This document shows, in pieces, positions 60,947 to 64,000 of a stretch of 64,000 nt of DNA. The notes under the pieces were generated by a model. That model was given only the letters and a program-made list of their open reading frames with translations. It was not told the origin of the DNA and did not search any database. A program made the position numbers and the translations under genes. Location: positions 1 through 64,000 of the IMG/VR virus record IMGVR_UViG_3300025121_000776. One strand, 5' to 3'. Source of the DNA: a virus. Each line of letters starts with the position of its first letter. Position 1 is the stretch's first letter.

Positions 60947-61492
60947 ATGTTACTATCCTTAGACATCAGCTCAAGCTGCATCGGTTATTCAGTATTTAAC
61001 GAGAAAAATACTTTAATTGAATTAGATTATGTAAGTTTTGATAGCAAAGCATCTTTATTTCAGAGGTTGGAGTATTTTAAAGAGAAAATATCATATTTGT
61101 TAAAATTTGATATTACAGCAATTGCAATAGAAGAACCTTTGAAAAAATTTAAAGGAAAGTTTTCATCAGCAGAAACAATTGCTTTATTAAATTTCTTTAA
61201 CGGAATGATTAGCTCTTTTTTATATAGTCATTTTAAAATTGAACCCGTTTATTATAATGTAAACAATGCGAGAAAAGTCGTTTTCCCAACTCTTAAAATA
61301 ACAAAAGAGGGAGCATCTACAAAACACCAAATTTGGGAAGAGGTTGTAAAACTTGAACCACAAATAAATTGGAAATATGGTAAAATTAGCAGAAAATTAA
61401 TGGTCGAAAACTATGATATGGCCGATTCATATGTAGTTGGAAAGTGTTACATAAAAATGTTCGAGACACAAAACTCTAAAATATTAAAATAA
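60947..61492 (+). CDS. RuvC-like Holliday-junction resolvase/RNase H-fold nuclease
   Basis: 181 residues. LLSLDISSSCIGYSVF holds the first catalytic Asp (D6). AIAIEEPLKKF supplies E62 (or E63), and ENYDMADSYVVG near the C terminus supplies D157 and D160, matching the D-E-D-D order of RuvC-family nucleases. Phage members resolve branched DNA before packaging or during recombination. It sits alone between two terminators with the lipoprotein gene and before the primase, consistent with a DNA-metabolism module. Confidence 0.8.
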   Translation: MLLSLDISSSCIGYSVFNEKNTLIELDYVSFDSKASLFQRLEYFKEKISYLLKFDITAIAIEEPLKKFKGKFSSAETIALLNFFNGMISSFLYSHFKIEPVYYNVNNARKVVFPTLKITKEGASTKHQIWEEVVKLEPQINWKYGKISRKLMVENYDMADSYVVGKCYIKMFETQNSKILK

Positions 61493-61515
61493 CTTAAGAA
61501 TTTTGTGTTTTTTTT

Positions 61516-61525
61516 TATATTTATA
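61516..61525 (+). promoter_or_regulatory. TATATTTATA motif before the lipoprotein gene
   Basis: TATATTTATA, 33 nt before the ATG at 61559, within a 66-nt gap. An overlapping TATATTCG at 61522-61529, with TTTG at 61502-61505, is a near-match to the host-type promoter, so the assignment is ambiguous. Confidence 0.35.
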
Positions 61526-61558
61526 TTCGATTTAAACTTAACTTAAAATTTTTTAAAG

Positions 61559-61735
61559 ATGAAAAAACTATTAGTATTATTCGCAATTTCAGCAATTACA
61601 TTAACTTCATGTAATTCAACAGTGTCAACAGAGTCTGTAGAGGCTTCTATTGACTCGGTAATGGTAGCAGACACAACTTGTCTTAGTATAGACACATGCG
61701 CTGTAAAAGTAGATTCATGTGCTGTTGTAAAATAA
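61559..61735 (+). CDS. Small Cys-rich lipoprotein
   Basis: 58 residues. MKK plus a hydrophobic stretch LLVLFAISAITL is followed by a lipobox LTSC, with cleavage before Cys18. The mature part is ~41 residues, Ser/Thr/Asp-rich, with three evenly spaced Cys (TTCLS, DTCAV, DSCAV). It has its own promoter-like sequence and a perfect terminator hairpin right after the stop. Phage lipoproteins often block the receptor (as T5 Llp does) or act as outer-membrane spanins. Either is possible here; no homologue is recognised. Confidence 0.7.
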   Translation: MKKLLVLFAISAITLTSCNSTVSTESVEASIDSVMVADTTCLSIDTCAVKVDSCAVVK

Positions 61736-61755
61736 ATACAAATTTATTTAGCAAA

Positions 61756-61790
61756 CAAAAAACTCCCAAGTTAGACTTGGGAGTTTTTTG
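61756..61790 (+). terminator. Strong intrinsic terminator after the lipoprotein gene
   Basis: CAAAAAACTCCCAAG, loop TTAGA, and the exact complement CTTGGGAGTTTTTTG: a perfect 15-bp stem whose 3' arm ends in a run of T. Confidence 0.85.
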
Positions 61791-61805
61791 TTTTACCACT
61801 TTTTA

Positions 61806-61837
61806 CTTGGAAAATTCAATATTTTACAATACATTTG
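61806..61837 (+). promoter_or_regulatory. Bacteroidota-type promoter overlapping the primase leader
   Basis: CTTG at 61806-61809, a 20-nt spacer, and TACATTTG at 61830-61837 (exact TAnnTTTG). The primase ATG is at 61844, only 6 nt after the box, so the transcript would have almost no leader. Confidence 0.55.
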
Positions 61838-61843
61838 CAAATT

Positions 61844-62842
61844 ATGGAAGACCAAAAGTTTATTATATTATCAATACTTAAGAATTTTCTAGGAGAGCCA
61901 AAATCATCAAGAGACTTGGAGTCAAGAAAACAATGGGAGTTTAATTGCCCAAATCACTACTGTAGAAATGATAATAATAAATATAATTTAGCTTTTAACA
62001 CAGATGACAATATTTATAAATGCTGGAAATGCAAAGACAGCGGTATTATTCATAAATTAGTGTATAAATATGGGTCAGAAGCGGATAATAAAAAACTTAA
62101 GCTTATAATGCCAACATATACAGGTAGCTTTATAAATATTTTTAGAAAACCGTCAATAAATCACAATTTAATATCTTGTCCTCTTCCCGAAGGGTATACT
62201 CCTTTAACAAATACAATAAGCTCTTTAATGCATAAATTAGCGCTTGACTACGCAATTAATACAAGAAAACTTTCAGTACAGCAAATTGTAGAGCATAAAA
62301 TCGGGTATACAGAAATAGGGAACTATAGGAACAGAATAATAATTCCATCTTTTAATGAATATGGAAACATTAATTATTTCGAAGCCAGAGCGTTTCTAAA
62401 AGGCGCCAAACTTCCATATTATAAACCAGATAAAAAAGCATTTCTAGATAAAAACATTCCAGAAAAATATGATATAATATTTAACGAAAAAAATATAAAC
62501 TGGGATTTGCCAGTGTATTTGGTAGAGGGAGTGTTTGATATGTTCAGAATTCCGAATTCAATTCCTATGTTAGGAAAAACTCCATCATGGTTATTGCTTT
62601 CAAAACTTATTGAACATAATGCTACAATTATAATCTGCCTTGATGAAGATGCTTTTAGGGATAGTTTAGAAATTTATGAGAAACTTTCTTCTTTAGATTT
62701 GGATGTTTATTTTGTAGATTTAAAGGGGTTTTCTGATATTTCTTTCTGTTATGAAAACTTCGGGCAAAAAGCAGTTATAAATCTTTTAAAAACCAGAACA
62801 AAAATAGACTTTATGTATAAAATATCAAAAATATTAAATTAA
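61844..62842 (+). CDS. DNA primase with zinc ribbon and TOPRIM domain
   Basis: 332 residues from the ATG at 61844. The open frame continues 3 codons up to a TTG inside the promoter, which is rejected. The zinc-binding region has Cys35, His38, Cys40, Cys60 and Cys63 (CPNHYC and CWKC). The TOPRIM domain shows YLVEGVFDMF with Glu228 and ICLDEDAFRDS with Asp267 and Asp269, the metal-binding acidic residues. It would synthesise RNA primers for phage replication. It is shorter than DnaG and lacks a visible helicase-binding domain, like small T4 gp61-type or phage DnaG-like primases. It overlaps the antisense endonuclease by 4 nt. Confidence 0.85.
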   Translation: MEDQKFIILSILKNFLGEPKSSRDLESRKQWEFNCPNHYCRNDNNKYNLAFNTDDNIYKCWKCKDSGIIHKLVYKYGSEADNKKLKLIMPTYTGSFINIFRKPSINHNLISCPLPEGYTPLTNTISSLMHKLALDYAINTRKLSVQQIVEHKIGYTEIGNYRNRIIIPSFNEYGNINYFEARAFLKGAKLPYYKPDKKAFLDKNIPEKYDIIFNEKNINWDLPVYLVEGVFDMFRIPNSIPMLGKTPSWLLLSKLIEHNATIIICLDEDAFRDSLEIYEKLSSLDLDVYFVDLKGFSDISFCYENFGQKAVINLLKTRTKIDFMYKISKILN

Positions 62843-63390
62843 GCTTTTGTTTTTATAAACAATTTGCTTCTGGAATTTAGTTCGGCAAGCCTAAAATGCT
62901 CTTTGATTTCTAAAAACTTTTTATATTTTCTTTGCAATCCAATGTTATCCAATTCTATTGTTTTATAAATATACTCACCAAAGCTTAGTAATGATTTTTT
63001 GTTCGTAAATCTTAAACAAGATGATTTGTTGCCGTTTTTATTTATTGTCTTTTTTATTGTATAATTACAACCCTTCATCCCCATCAAATTTTCAAAATCT
63101 ACCCAACTCTGCTCATAAGAACCAGATATGGCATATTGCTTACAAAATCCATTTGGATTTGTATAAAAGCAACCATCTCCATCTGAAAATCCAAGAAAAA
63201 AATAACTTTTTAATTCATCTGGAACTTTACTTAAAATTTTTGTTGGAGAAACCAATGACTTTTTATCATAATCATTTTCTAATAAAAAATCATATATAAA
63301 TGGGTTTGTAGTTGATATTATTGTTGTTTCTTTCCATGATTCTTTTCGTTTACATTTATAATATTTCCATGTTCCAATAGAATTAAACAA
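62839..63390 (-). pseudogene. 3' part of a LAGLIDADG homing endonuclease split by an in-frame TAA
   Basis: 183 residues counted from a TTG at 63390, though the same frame continues upstream through a TAA at 63400-63402 into the 63723 fragment. The second LAGLIDADG motif YFFLGFSDGDGCF with its catalytic Asp lies near residue 63-75. CLRFTNKKSLLSFGEYIY and the basic C terminus fit the DNA-binding saddle. On its own this half has one motif and would need to dimerise. Together with the upstream half it forms a ~290-residue two-motif enzyme. Confidence 0.75.
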
Positions 63391-63399
63391 ATCTTTTAT

Positions 63400-63723
63400 T
63401 TACTCCATATCTTCGCTTACTATTTTTAAAACTGTAATACAAGAATTGTATCTTTTATCATGACCAATGTGCCCATCTGCCCACAAAAATCCCAATATGT
63501 AAGCAACTTCTGGACATTCTACTTTTATAATTTTATTATGATTTATATTAAATTTATCATTTTTTATATAAGATAAATTTAATTTTTGTACCATCCACTT
63601 AATATTACACTTAGTTCTTTTTAAAAAATCCATGCAATATTTAGTTTTCTTTTCCTTATAATTCTCTTTTAAAAAATTTATATCACTTTCTGTCCATTTC
63701 TCAGATTTAATGTGCTCTTTCAT
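63400..63723 (-). pseudogene. 5' part of the split LAGLIDADG homing endonuclease
   Basis: 107 residues from the ATG at 63721-63723, preceded by AAGGA-like sequence. The N-terminal ~60 residues (KWTESDINFLKENYKEKKTKYCMDFLKRTKCNIKWMVQKLNL) form an HTH/Myb-like DNA-binding region. Then comes the first LAGLIDADG motif VAYILGFLWADGHIG (catalytic Asp). The frame ends LKIVSEDME-stop and continues in the same frame as IKDLFNSIGTW, so a single base change to TAA interrupts the gene. Confidence 0.75.
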
Positions 63724-63731
63724 AATTATCC

Positions 63732-63911
63732 TTATTGATTATTTAGCATTTGTTCCATAGATTCTCTTACAAATTCAGATATTTTAATAATTTTTCCTCG
63801 TTGAACGCTTTGTTCAATTGTTTTTTTAACACATCTTTGATATAAATCATCGCTTAATCTAAATGTTAATGTTCTAAATTCTATCAATTTGCCTTCATTT
63901 TTGTTTTTCAT
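63732..63911 (-). CDS. Ribbon-helix-helix-like small protein upstream of the LAGLIDADG gene
   Basis: 59 residues, ATG at 63909-63911, stop at 63732-63734. FRTLTFRLSDDLYQRCVKKTIEQ, then ISEFVRESMEQML, gives the strand-helix-helix order of RHH proteins, with a basic loop VQRGKIIK between the helices. The stop is 8 nt before the endonuclease ATG. This repeats the organisation of the 28.5-kb module, although the proteins are only distantly similar. Confidence 0.6.
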   Translation of the reverse strand: MKNKNEGKLIEFRTLTFRLSDDLYQRCVKKTIEQSVQRGKIIKISEFVRESMEQMLNNQ

Positions 63912-63940
63912 AAAAATTGTTTTTAAATTATTTTGTCTTA

Positions 63941-63948
63941 TATAAATA
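63941..63948 (-). promoter_or_regulatory. TATTTATA motif before the RHH-like gene at the window end
   Basis: TATTTATA on the minus strand, 29 nt before the ATG at 63911. The remaining 52 bases of the window (63949-64000) show no gene start or hairpin that I can support. Confidence 0.3.
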
Positions 63949-64000
63949 TATTAAAAAAATTATAGAATATAAATATTTAAAGCAATTCTTTTAAAAATAA

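Noticed and set aside
62839-63723. Use of an alternative genetic code (stop codon reassigned), suggested by the split endonuclease
   Set aside because: The interrupting codon is TAA, which ends most genes here. TAG and TGA also end genes (for example at 2563, 33483 and 956), and no other gene needs read-through.
35441-63948. TATAAATA boxes taken as T4 late promoters on the strand where they read TATAAATA
   Set aside because: In every case near a start codon the box reads TATTTATA in the direction of the gene, so the T4 orientation would drive transcription away from it. I keep it as a phage-specific box instead.
1-64000. CRISPR array or insertion sequence
   Set aside because: No short direct repeats with regular spacers, no transposase and no terminal inverted repeats were seen. 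The only tandem repeats are the protein-coding units at 27,550-28,573.

Overview
The window is part of a large, AT-rich double-stranded DNA phage with a contractile tail (myovirus-type), most likely infecting a member of the Bacteroidota and probably a flavobacterium-like host. The phage assignment rests on a T4-type baseplate block (gp25-like, gp6/J-like, a gp5-like OB-fold hub protein and a tail-protein-I-like protein), long runs of virion structural genes, a gp55-like late sigma factor, a TOPRIM primase, a RuvC-type nuclease and homing endonucleases. The host assignment is inference: start codons almost never have a Shine-Dalgarno sequence, two intergenic regions carry the Bacteroidota promoter pattern TTTG-N19/20-TAnnTTTG, and there is a short lipoprotein with a lipobox. 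The standard code fits, because TAA, TAG and TGA all end genes.

Region 1 (1-25,693, all plus strand) is a very large block of surface-glycan-type genes, tightly packed with 1-32 nt overlaps. It holds about a dozen glycosyltransferases, including two GT10-type and one GT11-type fucosyltransferase relatives, a GT7-like enzyme, a DUF115/Maf-like protein and a sulfotransferase-glycosyltransferase fusion. It also holds nucleotide-sugar enzymes: a CMP-nonulosonate synthetase, a nonulosonate synthase, a phosphoheptose isomerase, two DegT-family enzymes, a class-III aminotransferase, GDP-mannose 4,6-dehydratase and a GDP-fucose synthase homologue. Tailoring enzymes complete it: three radical SAM proteins, two of them of the cobalamin-binding kind, and three SAM methyltransferases. 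Gmd, a ColD-like dehydratase with His in place of the catalytic Lys, the Fcl/ColC-like reductase and the fucosyltransferase relatives are adjacent, so the phage may make and transfer GDP-fucose and/or GDP-colitose. One cobalamin-type radical SAM gene is broken by a single extra G.

Region 2 (25,747-29,017) holds a calcineurin-like metallophosphoesterase with a good host-type promoter. An antisense mobile module follows: two ribbon-helix-helix-like small proteins and an endonuclease with five treble-clef-like repeats. The module lies between the phosphoesterase gene and a plus-strand terminator.

Region 3 (29,051-60,841) is the virion region. It includes two further glycosyltransferases (GT4-like and GT2-like), a gp55-like sigma factor, baseplate genes and large tail or fibre proteins on both strands. 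An AT-only motif, TATTTATA read in the sense direction and without a -33 element, lies 12-24 nt before most transcription-unit starts here. It is a candidate late promoter for the sigma factor.

Region 4 (60,947-64,000) carries a RuvC-like nuclease, a tiny Cys-rich lipoprotein, a zinc-ribbon/TOPRIM primase and a second antisense module: a ribbon-helix-helix-like protein followed by a LAGLIDADG endonuclease split by an in-frame TAA. I saw no tRNA, rRNA, CRISPR array or insertion sequence, and no stretch above 300 bases lacks a gene.
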